DNA from: CAZCVI01 sp964502145
Lineage (GTDB): Bacteria > Acidobacteriota > Aminicenantia > UBA2199
Length of the DNA: 64,000 nucleotides
Direction: 5' to 3'
NCBI GenBank assembly: GCA_964502145.1
Contig: CAZCVI010000004.1
Span: 1-64,000 of the forward strand
In this document: piece after piece, positions 1 to 7,468 of the stretch
How positions within the stretch are numbered: the stretch's first letter is position 1
Layout: every line of letters starts with the position of its first letter
The notes under the pieces: model-generated
Told to the model about the DNA's origin: nothing
The model's input: the letters and a program-made list of their open reading frames with translations, nothing else
Database searches by the model: none
Position numbers and translations under genes: made by a program

Positions 1-564
1 CGTTGGGAGTTAATACGGTGATGGTTCTGGCTGCTAAAATGGAAAATACGGAGTTGCTGCTGTCATTGGCCGTGCCTGCGGCATCACTGACTTTAACCAA
101 ACAATTGGTGGAAGGGGAATTGGGGACAGTCCAGTTATATGAACCGGTATTGGCTGTTGAAGCCGTAATGATATCCCATGAAGTACCTCCATTGGTGGTA
201 TATTCCAATTTCACATTGGGAATGGTGCCCGTATAGTTCCAGGTAATAGATTGAATCGATCCTGCTTCCGGGGTTTCACCGGCGTTGGGAGTTAATACGG
301 TGATGGTTCTGGCTGCTAAAATGGAAAATACGGAGTTGCTGCTGTCATTGGCCGTGCCTGCGGCGTCGCTGACTTTAACCAAACAATTGGTGGAAGGGGA
401 ATTGGGGACAGTCCAGTTATATGAACCGGTATTGGCTGTTGAAGCCGTAATGATATCCCATGAAGTACCTCCATTGGTGGTATATTCCAATTTCACATTG
501 GGAATGGTGCCCGTATAGTTCCAGGTAATAGATTGAATCGATCCTGCTTCCGGGGTTTCACCGC
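1..564 (-). repeat. Tandem 282-bp repeat inside secreted-protein gene
   Basis: Bases 3-236 and 285-518 encode the same 77 residues and the DNA differs at only a couple of positions (for example gcatcactgac against gcgtcgctgac). The period is exactly 282 bp, or 94 codons, so the frame is kept. The array reaches the left edge and probably continues. The older units to the right (from about 571) are clearly diverged, which indicates recent unit duplication near the 3' side. Confidence 0.95.
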
Positions 565-2635
565 CGTTGGGGGTTAATAGTGAGATTGATTTGACTGGTG
601 AAATAGTGAAGAGTGCATCGCTTATATCGTTGGCTGCTGTATCGGCGTCGCTGATTCTGATTTGACATTGAGTGCTAGGCGAACTGGGAACTGTCCAATT
701 GTAACTGCCATTATTTCCAGCATAATTCGTAATCACGTTCCAAGAAATACCGCCGTTGGTAGTATACTCGATTTTGACCGAGTAAATCTCGCCAGTATAG
801 TCCCATGTTATAGGTTGAACCGCCCCCATTTCCAGACTTTCACCGCCGTTAGGAGCTAAAATCGTGAGGGTTTTGAGAGCTAAAACAGAAAAGAACGCAT
901 CACTGGTGTCGGAGGCTTGTCCGGTAGTTTCACGAACCCGGACCAAACAGGTATTGGATAACATGTCAGAACTGACATACAAACCTTCCATCCCACGACT
1001 CAGAGGAGCAGGAACTTCTGACGCTACTGGCCACGTCACACCACCATCGGAGGAGAATTCACAGATAACCATATTATGCTCGTCTTCCCTGTAGTTTTCT
1101 GCTTCCCAGTGTATCCCAATACCATTGAACATCACTCTCTCGCCACCATTTGGGCTTGTTATTCTAATCACCATGGCTTCTTCTATAGTAAACACGGCAC
1201 TACTGACATCCGTGTCAGAACCGTAGGCATCGGTGATTTTAACGAGACACTCGGTGGAAAGAATGTCTGGAACAGTAAAGGGATATGCGCCGGAATTGGG
1301 TACTGCACTGGCTAATGGGGTCCAGTTTAGGCCATTATCGGTGGATAATTCGATATTCACATGGGTGATAGAAGCGTCAGCGGTCCAGGTAATGGTTTGC
1401 GTTGAACCTTTATCCCATCGCTCATAACCGTTGGGTGCAACCAGTGAAATAGGGGAGTTACCAGGAGAATAGCGCCATAATTCATCGGTGGTAAAAAAGT
1501 AAAGTTCCCCATTCAAGTCAAAAAAACTTTTGATTTGATAGTCAAATATATCCCTATAAGGTAATTGGGTGGCCAGTGATACTGAATTGGAGGCGTCGTT
1601 TTGCCACAGTTGCAAATATTGAAAGTCCCAATAACTGAAATAAAGTTTCCCCCCTGATACGATAGGAGTGCTTACAAGTGGCCCTGAATCGTCCAACCAC
1701 TGGTATAAATGATTGGCCACTACAGGTGGGTTAATGCCGTTATAAGACCATAATTCAGGATGATAGTCTTCATCGCGGTTAAAAAAGTACAGGTGATTGT
1801 TGAATACCAGCAGATCAAGGACCAAGGAATATGGATTGCCCACAAAAATCGTTGCCGCCGTGTTATTGCCATAGGAATATAGCGAGTATTGGTCATACTG
1901 ATCTGTGGTCCAAAAATACAATTTGCCATTCCATTCTTGAAATTTTTTGGGATTCGAACTGTTGCTTCCAGGTATCAAATCTGCGGCCAATTGGGGTGGA
2001 TTCACGCCGTCATAAAAAAACAATTCATTGCCAGTGGCAGCGGAGTATCCATCAAAAAAGAGTTTTCCATCATATACGTAGAAATTTTGGGGAGCAGAGC
2101 TGTTGGTTATCAAAGTCACAGCGTTGGTATTGTCGCAAGCCCATATTCCGCTTCCATAAGTATCGTGCGTAGCGGTAAAATAGAGCTTTCCATTAAATTC
2201 AACGAATGGCGTATCCCAATTCCTGGAAAACACATGTGGGGAAATCTGAACGGGGGGATTTACACCGTCGTAAGCATAAATGCCGTACTTGTACAGATTG
2301 AGGTCCTTTGAAAAGAAATAGAGCTGGTTGTTAAAGGCAATGAACCGGGAGGGTTCTAAACCGGCAGTGAAATAGGGCGCGGGTTGTGGTGACTGTACTC
2401 CGTTGTAAGCAAATACTGTGTCCCCCCCGGGATTCCCCCAGGCGCGGAAATAGCATTGGTTATTTAATATGGCGTAACCATATTGGGAATGGACATTAAA
2501 GCTGTTTTGGAGAGTACATACTGGTGTTAATTCGTCTGCCATTCCCCCCATTGGCAGGAATAATACCATTACCAAAAGACTTAAAAACCACGTGACAAAA
2601 TTTTTGAATCGTTGTTTCTTTGCTGATACATTCAT
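1..2635 (-). CDS. Large secreted repeat protein, 3' end outside window
   Basis: The frame is open from an ATG at 2635 to the left edge (at least 878 codons), so only the N-terminal part is seen. AAGGAG lies about 9 nt before this ATG; the ATG at 2640 is followed at once by a stop. Residues 1-33 form a signal peptide (basic start, hydrophobic run, GMA|DE cleavage). Residues 35-390 hold repeated short units of the type (G/N)KLYF...DG..ELW, resembling beta-propeller repeats. From about residue 390 there are five or more units of about 95 aa, each starting like (S/A/T)PNGGE and carrying I(T/S)W, an aromatic-rich TTNGG.SW strand and C.V(K/R)(V/I). This pattern matches the Kre9/KNH-like beta-sandwich repeats (PF10342) of bacterial surface proteins. 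The last two full units are almost identical. Export and a surface or adhesive role are inferred; any sorting signal would lie outside the window. Confidence 0.85.
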   Translation of the reverse strand, partial: MNVSAKKQRFKNFVTWFLSLLVMVLFLPMGGMADELTPVCTLQNSFNVHSQYGYAILNNQCYFRAWGNPGGDTVFAYNGVQSPQPAPYFTAGLEPSRFIAFNNQLYFFSKDLNLYKYGIYAYDGVNPPVQISPHVFSRNWDTPFVEFNGKLYFTATHDTYGSGIWACDNTNAVTLITNSSAPQNFYVYDGKLFFDGYSAATGNELFFYDGVNPPQLAADLIPGSNSSNPKKFQEWNGKLYFWTTDQYDQYSLYSYGNNTAATIFVGNPYSLVLDLLVFNNHLYFFNRDEDYHPELWSYNGINPPVVANHLYQWLDDSGPLVSTPIVSGGKLYFSYWDFQYLQLWQNDASNSVSLATQLPYRDIFDYQIKSFFDLNGELYFFTTDELWRYSPGNSPISLVAPNGYERWDKGSTQTITWTADASITHVNIELSTDNGLNWTPLASAVPNSGAYPFTVPDILSTECLVKITDAYGSDTDVSSAVFTIEEAMVIRITSPNGGERVMFNGIGIHWEAENYREDEHNMVICEFSSDGGVTWPVASEVPAPLSRGMEGLYVSSDMLSNTCLVRVRETTGQASDTSDAFFSVLALKTLTILAPNGGESLEMGAVQPITWDYTGEIYSVKIEYTTNGGISWNVITNYAGNNGSYNWTVPSSPSTQCQIRISDADTAANDISDALFTISPVKSISLLTPNGGETPEAGSIQSITWNYTGTIPNVKLEYTTNGGTSWDIITASTANTGSYNWTVPNSPSTNCLVKVSDAAGTANDSSNSVFSILAARTITVLTPNAGETPEAGSIQSITWNYTGTIPNVKLEYTTNGGTSWDIITASTANTGSYNWTVPNSPSTNCLVKVSDAAGTANDSSNSVFSILAARTITVLTPN

Positions 2636-2782
2636 TTCATTTCTCCTTTGATACGATTTATTATTTTCAAATGACTAATGAATACTTCGAAAAAGTCTGA
2701 GTAATAATCCTTTATATTTGCTGAAAGGGCTAGGCCAACATATAAGATTAGCGGGATTATTCGTCTCCATTTTTATGCCCCC

Positions 2783-2811
2783 ATTGTAACATAAACTGCC
2801 AAAAAAAACAA
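2783..2811 (-). promoter_or_regulatory. Possible sigma70 promoter of the secreted repeat protein
   Basis: Read on the minus strand: TTGTTT, a 17-bp spacer, then TACAAT. The predicted start is near 2776, giving a leader of about 140 nt. The -35 is weak, so this is moderate evidence. Confidence 0.45.
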
Positions 2812-2822
2812 GGAGGGGAATA

Positions 2823-3003
2823 CCTGAATTCACCATCATTTTTAAAAGAGCCACGGATAACCGTGGCATGCTGGACTTACTGGACTATCTGGACATACTG
2901 GACTTACTGGACAAGCTGGAAAAATCAAAGGTTTTGTGAAGTCCAGTAAGTCCAGTATGTCCAGATAGTCCAGTTTTTTCTGAAACTTGGCGGTGAATCC
3001 AGG
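2823..3003. repeat. Palindromic 9-bp-period element, copy A
   Basis: The ends are an imperfect inverted repeat (left CCTGAATTCACCATC, right GGCGGTGAATCCAGG). Inside lie a short hairpin (CCACGGATAACCGTGG, 2851-2866), then CTGGACNNN units in one arm and GTCCAGNNN units in the other. The arms share about 33 bp of perfect inverted complementarity around a loop containing GGTTTTGTGAAG. There is no ORF of its own. Related copies sit at 7146, 22276, 34273, 38586 and 53669. Confidence 0.9.
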
Positions 3004-3161
3004 AAGGGGTTTCCCCTGTTGATAATTTTTAGGGGACAAATCTTGCTTTTACTACCGCCTTTTCTATAGTTCCCTTGAATGGAACCCTTCAGGCGTATAG
3101 CAATACGCGCCTACTTTATTTTTGGCCGCAGGTGTTCTTAGAAATATCTATTGGACAACGT

Positions 3162-4031
3162 TTACTCTCCCAGCCAACTGACAATGTATTGGGCGTCTTC
3201 GGGCTGCGGTGTTCGGGTGGGAGGCAGGATTTTCCAGGTGCCGGGGAGGTTCTTTTCTTGGGTGGCCAGTTGGAAATGACACATGGCTATGCCCAGGTCT
3301 ACCCGTTGCAAATCGGTCATTTTAAATCGTTCGCTGGTTTTTTGGTAACCCTTGGTGCGTTGCAAGTAAAAATGGAAGATGGCGGTTTCTTTCTCTTTGA
3401 CGATACGCCAGGGTTGTTTGTTGGAGGCAGAAGGAGCCAGACGTACCATTTCCAATGGCATGGCATAGTCTGCGGCAGTTTCATGGGATAGGGGAGTGCT
3501 AAAGGTGTCCTGAAAGAATAGGCTTTCCCAGGACAAACGGTTTTTAGAACCGGCACCCCAGCGCACAACACGATCCATCAACCCACGTTTTTCCGTGCCA
3601 TATCCAAGCGGTGATACTGCTGGTACTATTTCGTTGTCTGTGATGGCGATTTTTTTGGCAAAATTACTTTTATTAAAGGTGCCGCCCAACCAGCAGGTGC
3701 CCAGGCCGAGATCGGTGGCAAAAAGAATGATCCGTTCCATCAGGTAACCGTAATCTTCCAGATTGTTTGCGGCGGGTTTGACGGCACCGACGATGAAGGC
3801 ACGGGCGCCATGGATAAAACCATACGTGCCCAAACCTTTTAAGGCTTCGTTGTCCTCGGCGCTGGCAGTAATCAATACAAAACGGGCGGATGTGCCAAAT
3901 GGCCCGACTTGTTGCTCTGCCAAGAACTCCTGAACTTGTTTTTGGATATCCTGATCCAGGGGGCGTTCCTGGTAACTGCGCCAGGATGTGCGTTGTTTGA
4001 TTAGTTGGGTGACGGGTTTTGTATAGGACAT
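3162..4031 (-). CDS. Nitroreductase-like protein (TM1586 type)
   Basis: About 289 aa. The sequence resembles the putative TM1586-type nitroreductase family (PF14512), a double-length FMN-fold protein. Visible features are an N-terminal RTSWRSYQ segment (the usual nitroreductase R.S.R.Y motif), a central DLGLGTCWLGG segment and a second-half RLAPSASNKQPW segment that matches the flavin-contacting loop of these enzymes. A flavin-dependent reductase is likely; the substrate is unknown. It directly follows the FkbM gene, whose TAA abuts an ATG at 4043. Three ATGs are close together (4043, 4034, 4031). The GGAG made by codons 1-2 is best spaced (6 nt) for the ATG at 4031, so that start was chosen. 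Translation is probably coupled to the upstream gene. Confidence 0.8.
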   Translation of the reverse strand: MSYTKPVTQLIKQRTSWRSYQERPLDQDIQKQVQEFLAEQQVGPFGTSARFVLITASAEDNEALKGLGTYGFIHGARAFIVGAVKPAANNLEDYGYLMERIILFATDLGLGTCWLGGTFNKSNFAKKIAITDNEIVPAVSPLGYGTEKRGLMDRVVRWGAGSKNRLSWESLFFQDTFSTPLSHETAADYAMPLEMVRLAPSASNKQPWRIVKEKETAIFHFYLQRTKGYQKTSERFKMTDLQRVDLGIAMCHFQLATQEKNLPGTWKILPPTRTPQPEDAQYIVSWLGE

Positions 4032-4043
4032 CATTTTCTCCAT

Positions 4044-4874
4044 TTAACTCACGAAGGCAGGAAGATTTTCTTTGTGAAAAAAGATGAAGTTCCTGACATA
4101 ATCTTTTTTTGTTTCCTGGTTTTGGCTTTTTGAATGCAGGAATTGGGAAAAGGGTAAGAGTTTCTTGTGTTGCAGGAAATAGCAATTGTAACCGAACCCG
4201 GCCAGGAGGGATTCGACCCCTTGAACAGAAAATTCACGGTGGCGTTCTTCCACCTCGACATAAATCACGGGTTTAGAGGAACGGATGGTTTCGGCGGCGC
4301 CCTGCAAAACTTCCAGTTCGTGTCCTTCGACATCTACCTTTAAGAACCCGACCTGCTTGAATGAGTAGTCATCCAGTTTGCAGGTTTTTACTTCGAAGGT
4401 TTCGATACCGTCGCTTTCGTCGACTTTTCCTTCCAGTTGGTTGTGGGGATCAATGGTGCTGTAACCGCGATCACACACGGGCATACGCATGGTTTCAATA
4501 CCAGCATGATCAGAGAGCGCGATTTGAAAAAGTTCCACGTTTGTATTTCGGTAGGCTTTGCCAAGAGTTTTGATAAAATAGGGTTGCGGTTCAAAAGAGT
4601 AACACTTGGCAAAACGTTTGGATGCGTAATAGGTATACATCCCATAGTTGGCACCCACGTCTATGGCGTTTAAACCTTTTGCACAAAACTGATCAATCAG
4701 GGGCAGTTCAGGTTCGGGGTAACTGAGTAGGAGATATCGCAATTGCCAATACAGGGTGGGACTGAATTGGATGATGTTTCTTTTTATGGCGTGTTTGAAA
4801 CGTTTGAGCCAGTAGGGTAGAGACAGATGACTTTTAATTATTGGATTGCTCTTCAATGAATGCCTCGCTATCAA
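4044..4874 (-). CDS. FkbM-family SAM methyltransferase
   Basis: 276 aa. The SAM-binding motif I reads AIDVGANYGMYTYYAS (about residues 70-85), followed by an acidic SFEPQP loop. FLKVDVEGHELEVLQG (about 178-193) is the hallmark of FkbM/Methyltransf_21 enzymes (PF05050), which commonly O-methylate sugars or other small molecules. The start appears to be TTG at 4874, preceded by a weak purine-rich site (AGAAG); no upstream ATG fits. A sigma70 promoter lies directly upstream and the nitroreductase gene follows without a gap, so the two form an operon. Sugar O-methylation is a plausible role given the polysaccharide locus nearby, but the acceptor is not identifiable. Confidence 0.85.
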   Translation of the reverse strand: MIARHSLKSNPIIKSHLSLPYWLKRFKHAIKRNIIQFSPTLYWQLRYLLLSYPEPELPLIDQFCAKGLNAIDVGANYGMYTYYASKRFAKCYSFEPQPYFIKTLGKAYRNTNVELFQIALSDHAGIETMRMPVCDRGYSTIDPHNQLEGKVDESDGIETFEVKTCKLDDYSFKQVGFLKVDVEGHELEVLQGAAETIRSSKPVIYVEVEERHREFSVQGVESLLAGFGYNCYFLQHKKLLPFSQFLHSKSQNQETKKDYVRNFIFFHKENLPAFVS

Positions 4875-4896
4875 AATTTCTTCTAATCAATAGAGT

Positions 4897-4925
4897 ATTA
4901 TAGGCGGTTTGGGGAGGAAAGTCAA
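4897..4925 (-). promoter_or_regulatory. Sigma70 promoter of the FkbM/nitroreductase operon
   Basis: On the minus strand: TTGACT, a 17-bp spacer, then TATAAT. Transcription would begin near 4890, about 15 nt before the TTG start. Confidence 0.75.
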
Positions 4926-4967
4926 GAAGAGTTAATTCGGGACTAGATAGAGTGACTTGTGGTGGCA

Positions 4968-5003
4968 AAGTGAACAAGGAAAAATATTTTTCCTTGTTCA
5001 CTT
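4968..5003 (-). terminator. Perfect 36-bp palindrome, terminator of DUF3326 gene
   Basis: Two 18-bp arms, perfectly complementary with no loop (arm AAGTGAACAAGGAAAAAT). Each arm ends in an A/T run at the centre. It lies 44 bp after the stop of the minus-strand DUF3326 gene and before the FkbM promoter, as expected for a terminator. The symmetry would also let it act on either strand. Confidence 0.65.
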
Positions 5004-5046
5004 CGTCAGTGTTATTTCCTGAATCTGTGGATTGAGGCAGAATACT

Positions 5047-6327
5047 TTATTTCAATTTCTCCAGTTCGTGGCCAGGGAAGCGCAAGGTGTCTAAAGGACG
5101 GTAGATACTGCGCAGGCTTATGCCGTTTCTGAGTGTTTGCAAGATACCAGCAGCTTCAGCATAATTGGCAACTTCAAGGATATGGGGTAAATTAATTTTT
5201 TCGCGGGTAACATCCAGGATGGTGTGGTTGTCTTTCACGGCAATGACTGGGATTTTATATTTGTGGGCGTATAACATGGGGATACCACCCAGAGCGCTTG
5301 CAGGAGCGACAATAGCCGTTAAATTGTGGATATTCAAGACGTCTTGAACGCGGCAATCGGGTTTGGGCGTCACCTGGGGTGCGCGTGCCAAACCGATCAG
5401 GATACAAGCCAGTCCACTGGCAGAAGCAAATTCACCGGCACCACGAGCATCGACTACATTGGTCTTTAAGCCCATCTCTTTGAGATTGGATAACGGCGCA
5501 TGAGCGGCAGGGACATGGTACTTGGCCCCGATCAGGTGGGATATAATCGCTTCGGCTCCACCTACGGGGTTGGGATGCAATCCTTCAAAATGACGGGCAT
5601 AATTTTCCACTGGTAAATCCTTGATATTGGTAGTAATCGCAATAGCATTCACACCCTTGGCCAGTAATTGCTCGCAAGCAGCGAATAAAACGCGGGTGTT
5701 TTCCAGTTTCCCTGCATAGGAGCCGGATTTGTGGATAAAACAGGTTCCGCCCACTGGTTCTTCCGTGATTACCACAGTTTCCAGGTCCACGCCATAGACA
5801 GCACGAACGGTGTTGACTATATTAAATATGACTTCCAGTTCTTGTTTGTCCGCTTTTTCCACGATCAAACCGACCTTGTTGGCAAAAGGTTGGTAAAGAT
5901 TGATGACACCTTTACAGAATTGGTCGATCATGAACCCTTCAGTGTATAAGACGTTCTTGTCTATATGGATGAAATTAGAAGCATTAACTGCATTGGGGTT
6001 GGTAATCAAAAAATCGGTACAGGAGGCGAGTAGGGAAGTGACGGGTGCGGCATCTGCGGCATAACCGCCAATAGCACAACCAATACCCGTGGGTATGATG
6101 CTTACCACGGCACTTTTTCCGGGATAATACGATGTTACATGCTCGGTAGGAAACGGGTATGATTCCTTTTCCGAGAGGGTAAGTTCCACAGATACCTCTT
6201 TGTCGGTGATCTCTGCGATGAACCATCGCAGCAATTGAAACCCGAATCTCTTTTCAAGAAGTCCGGGTAATTCCTCAAATCCTGAAAACTCTTTCCTAGT
6301 GATTTTGTACTCGATGTTATAGATCAT
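5047..6327 (-). CDS. DUF3326 family protein
   Basis: 426 aa. The segment SIIPTGIGCAIGGYAADAAP followed by LITNPNAVNAS is characteristic of the DUF3326 family (PF11805), whose biochemical function I do not know. Glycine-rich loops and the repeated GG motifs (HPNPVGGAEA, DARGAGEFASASG) suggest a globular cytoplasmic ligand-binding protein. There is no signal peptide. The start is the ATG at 6327, preceded by GAGGAA at good spacing; the longer frame to 6372 lacks a ribosome site. It has its own promoter, a leader of about 120 nt and a strong palindromic terminator, so it is probably monocistronic. It has no evident functional link to its neighbours. Confidence 0.8.
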   Translation of the reverse strand: MIYNIEYKITRKEFSGFEELPGLLEKRFGFQLLRWFIAEITDKEVSVELTLSEKESYPFPTEHVTSYYPGKSAVVSIIPTGIGCAIGGYAADAAPVTSLLASCTDFLITNPNAVNASNFIHIDKNVLYTEGFMIDQFCKGVINLYQPFANKVGLIVEKADKQELEVIFNIVNTVRAVYGVDLETVVITEEPVGGTCFIHKSGSYAGKLENTRVLFAACEQLLAKGVNAIAITTNIKDLPVENYARHFEGLHPNPVGGAEAIISHLIGAKYHVPAAHAPLSNLKEMGLKTNVVDARGAGEFASASGLACILIGLARAPQVTPKPDCRVQDVLNIHNLTAIVAPASALGGIPMLYAHKYKIPVIAVKDNHTILDVTREKINLPHILEVANYAEAAGILQTLRNGISLRSIYRPLDTLRFPGHELEKLK

Positions 6328-6453
6328 GTGTTTTCCTCTTTTATAGCTTTTTTTTTGTAAAAGCAATGACATTGCTATTTACAATTTCGTTTTTGTTATC
6401 ACGGCCATTTATTCTTAAATGAGTGGGTTCGAATGGTATTAAGCGGCGATTAA

Positions 6454-6482
6454 ATATTACTAAAAAACCGGGGAAATGTCAA
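6454..6482 (-). promoter_or_regulatory. Sigma70 promoter of DUF3326 gene
   Basis: On the minus strand: TTGACA, a 17-bp spacer, then TAATAT. The predicted start is near 6447, giving a leader of about 120 nt. The consensus -35 makes this one of the better promoters in the window. Confidence 0.75.
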
Positions 6483-6563
6483 GTCATATGTCACAATTTT
6501 TTCTTTCTTGATGTGGTTCAAGCTTGAAATGGTGTGTGGATCACAGCTCTATATTTTTAGTAA

Positions 6564-7064
6564 TTATTGTCGTTTAACTTCCACTTGAATGGAATCCTCG
6601 GTTAAATGAGAAAAGATGAACCGGTAACCGGGCAGAAGGTCGTCGAATTCTTGCGGGGTGTGTGCGGCCCGTTCATGGCAGGAGACGTTTATTTTATGGC
6701 GAATGTCACTGGAGATAATTTCCACTTGGCAGGAGTAGGTATAGCCGTCTTCATCATATATCCATGCTTCCTTTACTTTATGTAATGTAATGATGATATC
6801 TGTATTTTTAATGGCAATCGAATCCCCGGCCATAATAACCGCATTTCTGTCCTTGTCTAGGGGGATTTCCCGACGGCGAGTGGAATAGTACCCCGCTGGA
6901 TAGGCGTGTATTTTCCCCCCTTGTCGCATCTCTATCAGTAAGGAAGCCACCGTTTTTTTATCAATTCCTAGGCGCATTGCCACATTGGTTACGTTTAAAG
7001 GTGCCAACGATCGACTAAGGACAGACTTGATCTGACGCTTCAAATCAATAATTTTTTTCTCCAT
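6564..7064 (-). CDS. Small winged-helix/HTH protein
   Basis: 166 aa. Residues about 1-60 are helical with an HTH-like segment (NVAMRLGIDKKTVASLLIEM) followed by a wing-like GKIHAYPAGYYS. The rest is a beta-rich region of unknown type (DSIAIKNTDIIITLHKVKEA onward). A DNA-binding regulator is likely; the target is unknown. The start is the ATG at 7064 with GGAGG about 13 nt upstream. A longer in-frame ORF reaches 7349, but that extension is translated from repeat element B (it gives a WT-I-WT-I pattern) and lies upstream of the promoter, so it is not part of the gene. Confidence 0.65.
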   Translation of the reverse strand: MEKKIIDLKRQIKSVLSRSLAPLNVTNVAMRLGIDKKTVASLLIEMRQGGKIHAYPAGYYSTRRREIPLDKDRNAVIMAGDSIAIKNTDIIITLHKVKEAWIYDEDGYTYSCQVEIISSDIRHKINVSCHERAAHTPQEFDDLLPGYRFIFSHLTEDSIQVEVKRQ

Positions 7065-7103
7065 AGATATTTCTAAGCCTCCATTCAGAGTATTTAAAAT
7101 AAA

Positions 7104-7132
7104 ATAGTAAATGAAATTCAAAAAAAAGTCAA
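7104..7132 (-). promoter_or_regulatory. Sigma70 promoter of the winged-helix gene
   Basis: On the minus strand: TTGACT, a 17-bp spacer, then TACTAT. It lies between repeat element B and the ATG at 7064, which supports the short form of the gene. Confidence 0.6.
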
Positions 7133-7145
7133 CCAAAGGGGGACA

Positions 7146-7325
7146 CCTGAATCCACCATCAAGTTTCAGAAAAAAATGGACTATCTGGACATACTGGACA
7201 TTCTGGACATTCTGGACTTCACAAAACCTTTGATTTTTCCAGCTTGTCCAGTATGTCCAGATAGTCCAGATAGTCCAGTGTGCCACGGTTATCCGTGGCT
7301 CTTTTAAAAATGATGGTGAATCCAG
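7146..7325. repeat. Palindromic 9-bp-period element, copy B (inverted relative to A)
   Basis: Ends CCTGAATCCACCATC and GATGGTGAATCCAG form the inverted repeat. The CTGGACNNN and GTCCAGNNN arms and the CCACGG...CCGTGG hairpin (7282-7298) are the same as in copy A but in reverse orientation. The number and type of 9-bp units differ from copy A. Confidence 0.9.
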
Positions 7326-7375
7326 AAACACGGAACTGGAATGATCCACTGGCAGGGTATTAAGCTGCTTTTCTA

Positions 7376-7404
7376 TTTACATTTTCCGCTTATTTTAGTA
7401 GAAT
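7376..7404 (+). promoter_or_regulatory. Sigma70 promoter upstream of the fusion protein gene
   Basis: TTTACA, a 17-bp spacer, then TAGAAT. It gives a leader of about 58 nt before the ATG at 7469. Confidence 0.65.
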
Positions 7405-7468
7405 TATGATATGAGAGTTATAGAATACAAAAAAGTGGGCCTATGACTAGATCGCCAGGAGAATGATA

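Noticed and set aside
1076..2311. Plus-strand ORFs of 79-140 codons opposite the secreted protein
   Set aside because: The minus strand has one uninterrupted frame with signal peptide and repeated domains; the plus-strand ORFs are its shadows.
2850..2980. CRISPR-like array of short repeats (CTGGACNNN)
   Set aside because: The repeat is 6 bp and the spacer 3 bp, arranged as two inverted arms. There are no cas genes. It is a palindromic repeat element.
3047..3060. Third ops-like word (GGCGGTAGTAAAAG, minus strand)
   Set aside because: The base after GGCGGTAG is T, not C, it lies upstream of the proposed promoter at 2783, and the surrounding leader motifs (ACTCAACAAA, ACCTTGA) are absent.
7065..7349. 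N-terminal extension of the winged-helix protein (WTIWTIWTYWTSW pattern)
   Set aside because: The extension is the translation of repeat element B and lies upstream of the predicted promoter and ribosome site.
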